NCBI GenBank assembly: GCA_946479285.1
Contig: CAMLFH010000026.1
Location: 1-63,310 of the forward strand
Reading direction: 5' to 3'
Source of the DNA: an uncultured Flavobacteriales bacterium
GTDB lineage: Bacteria; Bacteroidota; Bacteroidia; Flavobacteriales; Crocinitomicaceae
DNA: 63,310 nt
Part shown: positions 52,227-60,991 of the stretch, piece by piece
Position numbering within the stretch: the first letter of the stretch is position 1
How the letters are laid out: each line of letters begins with the position of its first letter
Notes under the pieces: model-generated
The model's input: the letters and a program-made list of their open reading frames with translations, nothing else
The model's database searches: none
What the model was told of the DNA's origin: nothing
Translations under genes and position numbers: made by a program

Positions 52227-54791
52227 TTAAACCTCAATCGCCATAATACAAACATCATCCACCTGTTCGAAGCTTGCTTTCCATTCCGTAAAATAGTTCT
52301 CCAGGTTTGAACCTTGTTGTGCAATCGACAGATTTGAAGTGCTTAACAGCAAATCCTTCAGGTTCTTTGTCTTCAGTTTTTTCCCGATCGGTCCGCCGAA
52401 TTGATCTGCAAAACCATCTGAAATAAAATACAGACGATCGTTTGGTTCCAGTGTCAGTTCATGGCTGGTGAACGCTTTGAAATTTTCAAAGTGTCCAACC
52501 GGCTGTTTGTCTGCCTTTATTTCGATCAGTTCGTTATTACGAATGATCCACAAAGGGTTGTGAGCTCCTGCCCAGCGCATGGTTTTAGCTCCGAAATCGA
52601 TACAAGCCAGGGAAATATCCATTCCGTCTTTTACATTTTCATGTGCAGATTCGAACGATTCTACTACCAACTGTGCCGATTTATCCAAAATTCTCCCGGG
52701 ATCTGTCAGGTTGAATTCCGTTACCGAACGTTTGATTGCAGAGGAACAAACCATGGAAACCAAAGCTCCCGGTACACCATGTCCGGTACAATCTGCAACA
52801 GCTACAATGCCAATTTTGCGTCCGGCCATTTCAATGGTTTCACAGACATAGAAATCACCCGCTACAATATCTTTTGGTTTGTAAAGCACGAAATTTTTGG
52901 GAAACAGATCGTCAATTTTTGCCTGTGGGGGAAGGATGGTATTTTGAAGACGCTTTGCATAATTGATACTGTCAATGATCTCATCATTTTTTTGCTGCAA
53001 TACCAATTGCTGTGATTCAATTTCAGCATTCTTCTCAGTAAGTGCCAGGTTGGCCGATTTTCGCTGTTTGTTACTTCTGGCAACAATGACTACCAAACCG
53101 ATAATAAGCACCAAAACAATCAGCATTCCGGAGATAATGGATGCATTTCGTTGATTGGTTGCATTGGACAAGCCCAGTTCTTTTTTATTGATGCTTAGGG
53201 AATCTTCGATTTGCTGTGTTTGAAATTCCTGTTTGAGAGAAAGGATCTTATCACTCAGTTTCAGGTTGTCGATAGAGTCTTTGAGTTTACGGAAGGATTC
53301 CAGGTTCTCGTAAGCTGGTTTGTATTGCCCCAGTTTTCCGTAAACATTTGCATAAAGTTCATGCCTGTCTGCAAGATGCTGGCCGGTTACATTGCTTAAA
53401 TCCTGGTATTTGTCCGCTTCCTGGTAAGCTTTTAGTGCTTTGGCATAATCCTTCCTGTCGAAATAAACGACACCCAGGTTTTGGTTGTATCCAACCATTG
53501 CTTCCGGATTCGGAGGCGTTTTTTTCAATTCTGCTTCTATCGCTTTCCGGAAATATTTTTCTGCGGGGTCGAGTTGATTCATTTCTTTGTAACAAACCCC
53601 AATTTTACAGTACAGTGTCGAATTTTCACCATCATACTTCTTGGCAATCAATTCTTTTTCTAAATCCAGTAGAATCTGTAGTCCCTTTTCCCGTCGAACC
53701 ATGGATGACTTATCAAAAACAGCAGAAACATAGGTGAACATGTGTTTTCCACGCGACAAACGGATGGCCTCATTGATTTCTTTGATCGCATGAGTGGTAT
53801 CTTTCAACTGAATGTAAATACTTGCCAGTTTATCGTGCGCAGACGGAAGCATTGCATAGTTTTTCGTTCGTTTAAAGAAGGCCATACTCGTTTTTGCACA
53901 TTGAATGGCAGATTCAAAATCGTTCATAGTGATGTATTCACCGATCTTATTCTGGATCAAAGCATTGTATTTTACCGTGTCTTTTGCCTGTAGATAAATA
54001 GTTGCTGCTTTGTCATAGTATGCCATGGCCAGCTTCGGCTTTCCGTAAGAAGAATAGGAGAGTGCCAGGTTTTCATTGATCATCCCTTTTAATGGAAGAT
54101 CGATATTCCCATTCATTCGGTCTGCTCTTTTGTAAGCTTCAATTGCCTTTGCGTTGCTTCCCGTACGGTAGCTGATAACACCGACGTTCATCATCATTCC
54201 TGCAATTCCTGCACTATCTCTTGGATCCGTATAATCTACCGATTTTTCAAAGTTATAAATGGCTTTTTGGGTATTCCCCTGCATGTAACTGCTGATTCCC
54301 ATCATGCTGTAAACTTCGGAAAGTGGAAAGTGTTCATACTTTTTAAAAAGCCAAAGGTTCTTTTCTCCACAGGCAATAACTTCTGATTCCATGTTGAGTT
54401 TGTCCAAAACTTTCATTTCAAAAAACTTCCCGAAAGCATAAACCAATGTAATTGAGCGGTTGTCTTCTGAAAATTGCCGGATTTCTTCCAATTTTTCCGG
54501 AGTGTTCTCTTTTTGAGTAATCTCGAATAATTCAAGAAGTTTCACATGCTTTTCGTCCTTTTTCGCAGCGATTTTTTTCTGAAATGCGGGAAGTTCTTTC
54601 TTAAAATGAGTGTCCAGAAGTCGGTAGTAAATGAACTCGTAAGCGATTTTTTGATCACCGCTGCTTTGTTCGATCTTTTTGGGATATTCTTTCTTTCTGA
54701 GTTTTTCTATTTGTTCAATTTTCTGCGCACTGGTAAAGGTTGCAGGAATGAATAGTGCGAATAGTACTGCCAGAAATGTTCCGGTTTTCAT
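52227..54791 (-). CDS. TPR-containing SpoIIE-family serine phosphatase
   Basis: 854 residues. Signal peptide to TFTSAQ. TPR helices occupy ~100-500 (VYSMMGISSYMQGNTQKAIYNFEKS, IGVCYKEMNQLDPAEKYFRKAI, NLGVVYFDRKDYAKALKAYQEAD). A transmembrane helix (SIISGMLIVLVLIIGLVVIVA) at ~552-572 is followed by a coiled coil to ~610. The PP2C/SpoIIE domain comes last: FVLYKPKDIVAGDFYVCE, VAVADCTGHGVPGALVSMVCSSAI, DGMDISLACIDFGAKTMRWAGAHNPLW, LYFISDGFADQFGG, with the metal-binding Asp residues in place. It probably senses in the periplasm and dephosphorylates a cytosolic Ser/Thr target. Single gene, divergent from rfbB. Confidence 0.93.
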   Translation of the reverse strand: MKTGTFLAVLFALFIPATFTSAQKIEQIEKLRKKEYPKKIEQSSGDQKIAYEFIYYRLLDTHFKKELPAFQKKIAAKKDEKHVKLLELFEITQKENTPEKLEEIRQFSEDNRSITLVYAFGKFFEMKVLDKLNMESEVIACGEKNLWLFKKYEHFPLSEVYSMMGISSYMQGNTQKAIYNFEKSVDYTDPRDSAGIAGMMMNVGVISYRTGSNAKAIEAYKRADRMNGNIDLPLKGMINENLALSYSSYGKPKLAMAYYDKAATIYLQAKDTVKYNALIQNKIGEYITMNDFESAIQCAKTSMAFFKRTKNYAMLPSAHDKLASIYIQLKDTTHAIKEINEAIRLSRGKHMFTYVSAVFDKSSMVRREKGLQILLDLEKELIAKKYDGENSTLYCKIGVCYKEMNQLDPAEKYFRKAIEAELKKTPPNPEAMVGYNQNLGVVYFDRKDYAKALKAYQEADKYQDLSNVTGQHLADRHELYANVYGKLGQYKPAYENLESFRKLKDSIDNLKLSDKILSLKQEFQTQQIEDSLSINKKELGLSNATNQRNASIISGMLIVLVLIIGLVVIVARSNKQRKSANLALTEKNAEIESQQLVLQQKNDEIIDSINYAKRLQNTILPPQAKIDDLFPKNFVLYKPKDIVAGDFYVCETIEMAGRKIGIVAVADCTGHGVPGALVSMVCSSAIKRSVTEFNLTDPGRILDKSAQLVVESFESAHENVKDGMDISLACIDFGAKTMRWAGAHNPLWIIRNNELIEIKADKQPVGHFENFKAFTSHELTLEPNDRLYFISDGFADQFGGPIGKKLKTKNLKDLLLSTSNLSIAQQGSNLENYFTEWKASFEQVDDVCIMAIEV

Positions 54792-54887
54792 AGTGAGCGT
54801 ATTTTTGCAGTAAAGTTAGTTAAATCAATCGCTTGATTGGGGTGAGAAGAAAATGATTGAGACTTTAAAATTGGAATCCTAATAGGT

Positions 54888-54963
54888 CAGAATGGGAATG
54901 ATAGTGAGAATGAGGATTTAATTCTTCCTGCTCATTCTGTTTCTCATTCCGTTTCCCATTCTG
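54888..54963. repeat. Nested imperfect palindrome between divergent genes
   Basis: Outer arms CAGAATGGGAA (54888-54898) and TTCCCATTCTG (54953-54963) are perfect complements; inner arms AGAATGAG (54907-54914) and CTCATTCT (54931-54938) also pair. A TTTTT run follows on the plus strand 20 bases before the rfbB ATG. Confidence 0.75.
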
Positions 54964-54987
54964 TTTTTAACTACCTTTACTCCCCGT

Positions 54988-56046
54988 ATGACAGCACAGA
55001 AAAATATACTGGTTACGGGTGGTGCGGGATTTATTGGATCTCATTTGGTGCGCCTATTGGTAAATAAATATCCGTCTTATCAAATTGTAACGTTTGATTC
55101 GCTGACCTATGCAGGGAACCTGGCGAATTTGAAAGACATCGTGGATGCAAAAAATCACACTTTTTTCAAAGGAGATATTACTTCTGAACAAGATGTGAAA
55201 GAAGCATTTGAGAAACACCAGATCACAGATGTCATTCATTTGGCGGCCGAATCTCATGTAGATCGTTCCATTGAAGGTCCGATGGAATTTGTGCATACGA
55301 ATGTGGTTGGAACGGTGAACCTGATGAACCAGGCGAGAACATTCTGGAAAACGTTGGAAGGTCATATTTTTTACCACGTTTCAACAGACGAAGTGTTTGG
55401 TTCGCTTGGAATAGAAGGATTCTTTACGGAAACTACTTCATACGATCCGAGAAGTCCTTATTCTGCATCGAAAGCAGCTTCGGACCACTTTGTTTCTGCT
55501 TATTATCACACTTACGGATTCCCGGTAAAACGATCAAACTGCTCCAATAACTACGGAAGCAATCACCACCCCGAAAAGCTGATCCCATTAATGATCAATA
55601 ACATTCTAAACAAGAAGCCTTTACCCGTTTATGGAGAAGGAATCAACGTGAGAGATTGGTTGTGGGTAGAAGATCACGCCCGTGCCATTGATGTGATTTT
55701 TCACCACGGCGAAATTGGCTGCAATTACAATGTTGGCGGCTGGAATGAGTGGCGAAACATTGATTTGATCCACGAACTGTGCAAAATCATGGACCAGGAA
55801 TTGGGCCGTGAAGCAGGTGAAAGTGCCCAACTGATTACTTACGTAAAAGACCGTGCGGGTCATGATTTACGTTACGCAATCGACGCCACCAAATTGTTCG
55901 ATGAATTAGGCTGGAAACCAAGTATTACCTTTGAAGAAGGACTCAGAAACACCGTGATTTGGTATTTGAATAACCAGGATTGGGTGAAAGAAGTGACTTC
56001 CGGAGCATACCAGGATTATTATAAAAATATGTACAACCAACGTTAG
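54988..56046 (+). CDS. rfbB: dTDP-glucose 4,6-dehydratase (RmlB)
   Basis: 352 residues, extended SDR. NAD motif VTGGAGFIGSHLVRLL, catalytic STDEVFGSLG (Thr, Asp, Glu in the family triad), and Tyr-x3-Lys in SPYSASKAASDHFVSAYYHTYG. Then SNNYGSNHHPEKLIPLMI, VYGEGINVRDWLWVEDHARAI, YNVGGWNEWRNIDL and AGHDLRYAIDATKLFDELGWKP, all family hallmarks. It makes dTDP-4-keto-6-deoxyglucose, the substrate of RfbC (10841-11389). It is followed by the CpsB-type phosphatase gene 1 base after the stop. Confidence 0.97.
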   Translation: MTAQKNILVTGGAGFIGSHLVRLLVNKYPSYQIVTFDSLTYAGNLANLKDIVDAKNHTFFKGDITSEQDVKEAFEKHQITDVIHLAAESHVDRSIEGPMEFVHTNVVGTVNLMNQARTFWKTLEGHIFYHVSTDEVFGSLGIEGFFTETTSYDPRSPYSASKAASDHFVSAYYHTYGFPVKRSNCSNNYGSNHHPEKLIPLMINNILNKKPLPVYGEGINVRDWLWVEDHARAIDVIFHHGEIGCNYNVGGWNEWRNIDLIHELCKIMDQELGREAGESAQLITYVKDRAGHDLRYAIDATKLFDELGWKPSITFEEGLRNTVIWYLNNQDWVKEVTSGAYQDYYKNMYNQR

Positions 56047-56047
56047 A

Positions 56048-56791
56048 ATGGGCATTTTTGGCATGTTCAACCGACAAAAGAAAGAAACTGCCAATTTGGG
56101 TGGAAACTTGTTGGTGGATATCCACAGTCATTTACTTCCGGGGATCGACGACGGAGCACCAACCATGGACCATACCATCGGGATGCTGCGTAAATTCGAA
56201 GAACTGGGATACCAAAAATTAATCCTGACTCCGCACATCATGTCGGGAGTGTATGACAACACTTCTGAGATCATTTTGAAAAAACTCGATGAAGTCAGAA
56301 CAGTAAGCCAGGAATTAGGATTAAAATTGATCCTGGAAGCTTCTGCCGAATATTATTTTGATGAAACGCTGTTTGAGCGTGTCCGCAAGAAAGATTTACT
56401 TCCCTTTCATGGAAACCACATTTTGTTTGAGTTCTCATTCAGAAACCAGCCTTCCCAGGTGGAAGACCTTGTTTTTGGGTTGAAATCTGCCGGATACCAG
56501 CCGGTTTTGGCACATTTTGAGCGCTACATGTATTTTCATCCGTCCATTGAAGTTGCCAGATCCTTACGCGAACGCGGCTGCTACATCCAGGTGAATTTAA
56601 ATTCGTTTACCGGACATTACGGACCAGATGTCAAAAACCAGGCGATCCGTTTGCTAAAAGCTGGTTTGATCGATATTTTGGGAAGCGACTGCCACCGGCT
56701 TCAACACCTCGAACTGTTGGAAAGTTCTTTAAACCAGGCTGTTTTCCACCAACTTCTGGAAGCAAAAGTCAAAAACCAGCAGTTTCTCTAG
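56048..56791 (+). CDS. CpsB/YwqE family tyrosine-protein phosphatase
   Basis: 247 residues, PHP-type metal-dependent phosphatase. The metal-binding motif VDIHSHLLPGIDDGAP is near the start, then LTPHIMSGVYDN, LEASAEYYFDE, HILFEFSFRNQP, PVLAHFERYMYF and ILGSDCHRLQ, which give the His/Asp/Glu ligands of the family. Such enzymes dephosphorylate the Tyr tail of BY-kinases, controlling capsule or EPS length; the only visible kinase partner is the Wzc-like protein at 11490-13844. Coupled to rfbB. Confidence 0.94.
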   Translation: MGIFGMFNRQKKETANLGGNLLVDIHSHLLPGIDDGAPTMDHTIGMLRKFEELGYQKLILTPHIMSGVYDNTSEIILKKLDEVRTVSQELGLKLILEASAEYYFDETLFERVRKKDLLPFHGNHILFEFSFRNQPSQVEDLVFGLKSAGYQPVLAHFERYMYFHPSIEVARSLRERGCYIQVNLNSFTGHYGPDVKNQAIRLLKAGLIDILGSDCHRLQHLELLESSLNQAVFHQLLEAKVKNQQFL

Positions 56792-56841
56792 ACCTCAAAT
56801 TCATATCCCTGATTGATTTTCCGCAAATGCGCAAATAAAAA

Positions 56842-56997
56842 AGCGAGCCTACCGGTCTCGCTGTTGCTGATAGGAAAGAGTGATGCCTTTACTAAAAATT
56901 CCGGAGTGTCCCCATGCTGTTAATCATCAAAAAAGATCCTAAAAATCCCACTAAAATTCATTCGTTCAAGCGTGTTAGGTCGACCGGTAGGCGACCT
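56842..56997. repeat. Pair of inverted hairpins sharing one 9-base loop
   Basis: Hairpin A (56842-56862; minus-strand reading) has stem AGCGAG/CTCGCT and loop ACCGGTAGG. Hairpin B (56977-56997; plus strand) has stem AGGTCG/CGACCT and the same loop. Hairpin A has a T-tract on the minus strand (TTTTTTATTT) as in a terminator, but no minus-strand gene ends here. The gene-free interval 56792-57147 holds nothing else recognised; a 73-codon frame at 56914-57135 has no protein-like features. Confidence 0.75.
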
Positions 56998-57147
56998 TTA
57001 AAATTTGCGTATTTGCGGGAAAGAAAAGAACACGTCTTTTTGAGTGAGCTGTTAAAATTTCTTTGGAAAGTTCATTTTTTTGAGCTAATTTCTCCGGTAA
57101 TTCCAAAAATTACTGCCTCAGAAACAGTTGTTTAAAAAACTACAGTT

Positions 57148-58692
57148 ATGGAAAATTACCTCGGAATGGGCGTTGGGATCATTGCCATTTTAAGCGCTTT
57201 TTTAATTCGATCCCCCTTTCTTTTTAAAACGTCATTGAGCATCGCTATCATTTGTCTGATTGTGGCTTTGACCAATGGATTTAAAGAAGATCCTTCATTG
57301 GATATGATCTGCTTTACATTAATCGGAATGGTTGCATTGGGTTATTTTATTTCCCTTCTTCCTGAAAAAATCCGGAAAATCGCCCCTTATTTTGTTGGAT
57401 TGCTGGCCCTGATTCCAATTGGAGCAAAGGCAAATTACCAGGGATTTGATGTAGACTGGACAATCAAAGTCAGTTTTTTTGCAATTATCGGTTCGCTTGT
57501 CCCGCTTTTCGCCAAAATTAAAAATTGGTTTGCCGTCCGCTGGTTTGGAGCTGATGGTGCTGAATTTAATACCGCAGTTTCATTAGTTTTCCTGGGGATT
57601 TTTGTTTTTGCAGCTTCCTTCATGGCGTCGACTTTCGGAGTGATTCTGCTTGCAACCGGATATTTTTCGACGAACCTGGCTTTGCGTTCAAACAGCGGTT
57701 TACAATTGGGAATTTTGCTCTTCGCTGTTGCCTGGATCTTCTTCTCCTTAAATTCGCTGGATGGAATTTCAGATTCCATGTTAAAAGGAAACCTGTGGAT
57801 GGGAATTTTGGCCGGTTTGGGATCACTTTGGGCTTGTAAATCCATTAAACGAGAGAAATTAAAAGTCTTCCTGAGCTTATTCATTCCACTTTTAATCATT
57901 GGAATTTTGGTCAGTTTTGGTTTGTTGAACGAAAACTTTGGCGGAATGCCTACCTATTTGGGAGCAATCATCGGTTCTTCCTTGGCGCTGGCATTGATAG
58001 AACAGCCGGAAGACTCGAAACCTTTCCAGGGAATGCTTTTACCGCTTATTTTGATCGGCTTTACAAATTCGGCAGATACCTGTCTGCAGCGCGAAAAACT
58101 AAAAATAAAAACCCTTTTGGAGCATTCGGACGAAACCACGAATAATTCCACCGATAAGGAAAACGTGATGGATATTCCTGCAATAGCTCTTACTGACGGA
58201 GATGCAGGAGCCTGGAAAAGTGTGGCTGCAAATTCGAAGCTTGAATTTGAAGTTGGTCCTTCTGCCAGCAGAACATCCGGAGCGATCAAAGATTTCCGGG
58301 TGGAATTACAATTGGATAAAGCCGGCGTTTTGAAATATGTGAATGTAGACATGGAAAGCAGCAGCCTTACCACTTTCAACGATATGCGGGATGAATCCGT
58401 ATTGGGAGATGAATTTATTCAAAGTGAGAAACATCCGAAAATTACTTTCCGGTCGAAAAAAATAGAGAAAATAGGAGAGGACTACCGAATTGCCGGCGAC
58501 CTGGAATTTGTAGGCGTGAAAACAGAAACGATCCTGCATTTGCGTTTCGTATCGAAAGTGGAGAAAGACGGAAATGAAGTGTTGGTCTTTGTGGGTAAAA
58601 CCGCTGTGGACAGAACGAAGCACAACATGACTTCCGATGCTAAGATCGGCGACCAGGTGGATGTGACATTTGAAGTAGCCGTTGTCCGTTAA
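57148..58692 (+). CDS. Polytopic membrane protein fused to a C-terminal YceI domain
   Basis: 514 residues. The first ~320 contain about ten hydrophobic segments (MGVGIIAILSAFLI, TSLSIAIICLIVALTNG, ICFTLIGMVALGYFISLL, LVFLGIFVFAASFMA, LFIPLLIIGILVSFGLL). From ~345 to the end there is a YceI-like lipocalin fold domain: AWKSVAANSKLEFEVGPSASRTSGAIKDFRVELQLD, VLGDEFIQSEKHPKITFRSKKIEKIGEDYRIAGDLEFVGVKTE, VDRTKHNMTSDAKIGDQVDVTFEVAVV. YceI proteins bind isoprenoid-like lipids and are usually small and periplasmic; a fusion to a multi-spanning part is unusual. Possible role in a quinone or polyprenyl-lipid process. No clear operon partner. Confidence 0.88.
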   Translation: MENYLGMGVGIIAILSAFLIRSPFLFKTSLSIAIICLIVALTNGFKEDPSLDMICFTLIGMVALGYFISLLPEKIRKIAPYFVGLLALIPIGAKANYQGFDVDWTIKVSFFAIIGSLVPLFAKIKNWFAVRWFGADGAEFNTAVSLVFLGIFVFAASFMASTFGVILLATGYFSTNLALRSNSGLQLGILLFAVAWIFFSLNSLDGISDSMLKGNLWMGILAGLGSLWACKSIKREKLKVFLSLFIPLLIIGILVSFGLLNENFGGMPTYLGAIIGSSLALALIEQPEDSKPFQGMLLPLILIGFTNSADTCLQREKLKIKTLLEHSDETTNNSTDKENVMDIPAIALTDGDAGAWKSVAANSKLEFEVGPSASRTSGAIKDFRVELQLDKAGVLKYVNVDMESSSLTTFNDMRDESVLGDEFIQSEKHPKITFRSKKIEKIGEDYRIAGDLEFVGVKTETILHLRFVSKVEKDGNEVLVFVGKTAVDRTKHNMTSDAKIGDQVDVTFEVAVVR

Positions 58693-58700
58693 CACGTAAA

Positions 58701-58766
58701 GTTCAAATCTTCTTCGCTACTTTGGGCTTCGAAGGTTCAAAAGAATGCTAATTTGAACATTTGAAC
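58701..58766. repeat. Cluster of four GTTCAA/TTGAAC motifs upstream of the DUF2279 gene
   Basis: GTTCAA at 58701 and 58735, TTGAAC at 58753 and 58761. The last two are one octamer apart (TTGAACAT TTGAACAC), the same unit as the seven-copy array near uvrA. Confidence 0.75.
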
Positions 58767-58801
58767 ACCTTTTTAAAGACAGAAAGTTGTATTTTTCCAG
58801 T

Positions 58802-59677
58802 GTGAAAGTGCTCCTTTTCTGTCTTTTTTTTGTGGCTTTCGGTGTTTCTGCCCAACAGGCAGATACGACCTGGAATAAGCGATCTTGGCTGGTTGGAGGA
58901 AGCAACCTGGCCTTGGGCGGAGGAAGTATCGCTTTGCTTTCCGCCGTTTGGTACCAGGATTATCCAAAATCGAAATTTCACGCCTTCAATGATTCTAATG
59001 AATGGCTGTATATGGACAAATTGGGACATACTTACACCGCCTATAAATTATCGGCTGTAAACTATGCAGCCTGGCGCTGGGCCCGGATGCCGAAGAAAAA
59101 AGCGGTCTTTCTTTCCGGTGGAATTGCCTGGACTTACCAGCTTTCAGTTGAGATATTGGATGGATTCAGTGCCCAGTGGGGATTTTCCTGGTCGGATCTG
59201 ACCGCAAATACCGTTGGAGCAGGTTTGTTCGTTGGTCAGCAATTGGGTTGGGACGAACAGCGTTTTCAACTCAAATTCGGATATAAACCTTCGCCATACG
59301 CGGCAGTCCGGCCAAATACTTTAGGATCCAATTTCCCGGAAAGACTTTTGAAGGACTACAATGCACAAAGTTATTGGCTGTGCGTGGCTCCCGGAACTTT
59401 TTTCAAGGAATCGAAATTTCCGAAATGGATTCAAATCGGTTTTGGCTACAGCGCAGATGCCAAGCTGAAAGGGGATTCAAATACATACACCGATGTAAAT
59501 ACCGGCAGAACTTATTTCGCCCACTCCGAATATGCTGTTTCGCTGGATATCGACTGGTCGCAGCTTCCGATAAAAAAACCGTGGCTGAAAAAGGTGCTGA
59601 AACCACTGAATGCGATTAAAATTCCCTTCCCGGCAGTGTTTTGGAGAAACGGAGTCTGTTATTTCGGGATGTTTTAG
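58802..59677 (+). CDS. DUF2279 family (YfiM-like) exported protein
   Basis: 291 residues from the GTG at 58802, chosen because it begins a signal peptide (MKVLLFCLFFVAFGVSAQ); a TTG at 58787 precedes it. Family features: FHAFNDSNEWLYMDKLGHTYTAYKL, YAAWRWARMPKKKAVFLSGGIAWTYQLSVEILDGFSAQWGFSWSDLTANTVGAGLFVGQQL, a VanZ/YfiM-like membrane or envelope segment common in Bacteroidota. Later strands (FGYSADAKLKGDSNTY, YAVSLDIDWSQLPI) could belong to a beta-barrel. Function unknown; likely outer membrane or periplasmic. Confidence 0.87.
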   Translation: MKVLLFCLFFVAFGVSAQQADTTWNKRSWLVGGSNLALGGGSIALLSAVWYQDYPKSKFHAFNDSNEWLYMDKLGHTYTAYKLSAVNYAAWRWARMPKKKAVFLSGGIAWTYQLSVEILDGFSAQWGFSWSDLTANTVGAGLFVGQQLGWDEQRFQLKFGYKPSPYAAVRPNTLGSNFPERLLKDYNAQSYWLCVAPGTFFKESKFPKWIQIGFGYSADAKLKGDSNTYTDVNTGRTYFAHSEYAVSLDIDWSQLPIKKPWLKKVLKPLNAIKIPFPAVFWRNGVCYFGMF

Positions 59678-59746
59678 ATACATTTAAGGCAATGAATTAA
59701 ACCTTGGTATTTCGAAACTATCTAATCATCATAAAACGAACACACC

Positions 59747-60991
59747 ATGAAAATACTTTACGCACTGTTTTTGGCTTTACCATTTCTTACAACTGCTCAA
59801 TATTCAGACCCGAACGTGGGAAAACCAAGTTCAGGTTATGGTTCTGACGGAACTTACACGGTGGCTTCGGAAGCTTTTAATAATGTAAATTTTAACGGAG
59901 AAGACATTGTCATTTATCACCCGCAGGAAATCACAACGCCGGTCCCAACCATTTTCTATTCCCATGGTTATGGCGGGAATAACCCGATTTACATCAAAGG
60001 ATTAACCGATTTTGTAGCCAAAAAAGGATATGCGCTGGTTTTTGTCCCTTACCAGACTTTGGGAGTGACGGTTTTGGAGCGTTACGAAAATTTGCTCCAG
60101 GGTTTCCGGAAAGCGGCTCGTGATTTCCCGAATATTATTGATACAACTCGTGCGGCATTTATGGGTCATTCTTTTGGCGGCGGGGCTTCCTTTGGAAATG
60201 CATTTAAGTGTTTCACTGAAGATAATTGGGGAAGCAATGGTCGATTCATTTATGCTTCGGCACAATGGTATTCATTCAATATCACTCAAAATCAACTGCA
60301 AAATTTCCCTTCCGATGTAAAATTGATCACTGAAATTTATGAAAGCGATTCTACGAATGATCACCGTTTGGCAGCAGATATTTTCAGGAATATTTCCATT
60401 CCGGGAGCAGAGAAAGATTTCCTGGTTTTGCAGCGAGACACAGTCGGAGGATACATATATCCCGGAGATCATAACACGCCGAATTCCGTTATTGCATTGA
60501 ATGCACACGATTATTATGGAATTTACCGCTTGCTGGATGCCATAGCAGATTATGTATGGAACGGAAATACGAGCGCCAAAAATGTGTGTCTCGGAAATGG
60601 TTCTGCAGCTCAAACAGCAATGCCGGCAGGACTTAAATCAATTCTTCAGACAGATGTTCCAAATATTACCCGACCGATGGAAAGCTTCCAGTTTCCATGC
60701 GATTCAACCATCAACCTGCGAATTGCTTATTGCAATGCAGTGAACGGAATGAACGAAAGCGGATTCTCTTCCTTCAATGTTTACCCGAATCCGTTTCAAT
60801 CTGAGTTTATCCTGGAAACTGAAAACGAACTTACTGAAATTCATTTATTCGATATATCCGGACATGAATTACCGGTAAACGTGCAAAAGGGCGCTTCCGG
60901 TTATTTAGTGGATGCAAAAGATCTGGAAGAAGGTGTTTACTTTGTACAGACCAATGTTGGCGTTGTACAATTAATTAAACATGGAGAATAA
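59747..60991 (+). CDS. Secreted alpha/beta hydrolase with T9SS type A sorting domain
   Basis: 414 residues. Signal peptide MKILYALFLALPFLTTAQ. The alpha/beta-hydrolase fold is at ~55-290: oxyanion-region FYSHGYGGNNPIYIKGLTDFVAKKGYALVFVPYQ and nucleophile Ser in GHSFGGGASFGNAF. Catalytic Asp and His candidates are in the later part (YPGDHNTPNSVIAL). It resembles chlorophyllase/PET-hydrolase-like lipases. The type A sorting domain ends it (FNVYPNPFQSEFILETEN ... GVVQLIKHGE). Substrate unknown, likely an ester or lipid outside the cell. The next hydrolase gene overlaps by 11 bases. Confidence 0.9.
   Translation: MKILYALFLALPFLTTAQYSDPNVGKPSSGYGSDGTYTVASEAFNNVNFNGEDIVIYHPQEITTPVPTIFYSHGYGGNNPIYIKGLTDFVAKKGYALVFVPYQTLGVTVLERYENLLQGFRKAARDFPNIIDTTRAAFMGHSFGGGASFGNAFKCFTEDNWGSNGRFIYASAQWYSFNITQNQLQNFPSDVKLITEIYESDSTNDHRLAADIFRNISIPGAEKDFLVLQRDTVGGYIYPGDHNTPNSVIALNAHDYYGIYRLLDAIADYVWNGNTSAKNVCLGNGSAAQTAMPAGLKSILQTDVPNITRPMESFQFPCDSTINLRIAYCNAVNGMNESGFSSFNVYPNPFQSEFILETENELTEIHLFDISGHELPVNVQKGASGYLVDAKDLEEGVYFVQTNVGVVQLIKHGE

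Noticed and set aside
56914..57135. 73-codon open frame between the CpsB-type and YceI-fusion genes
   Set aside because: Very basic, low-complexity translation and it runs through a hairpin repeat; no protein-like signal.
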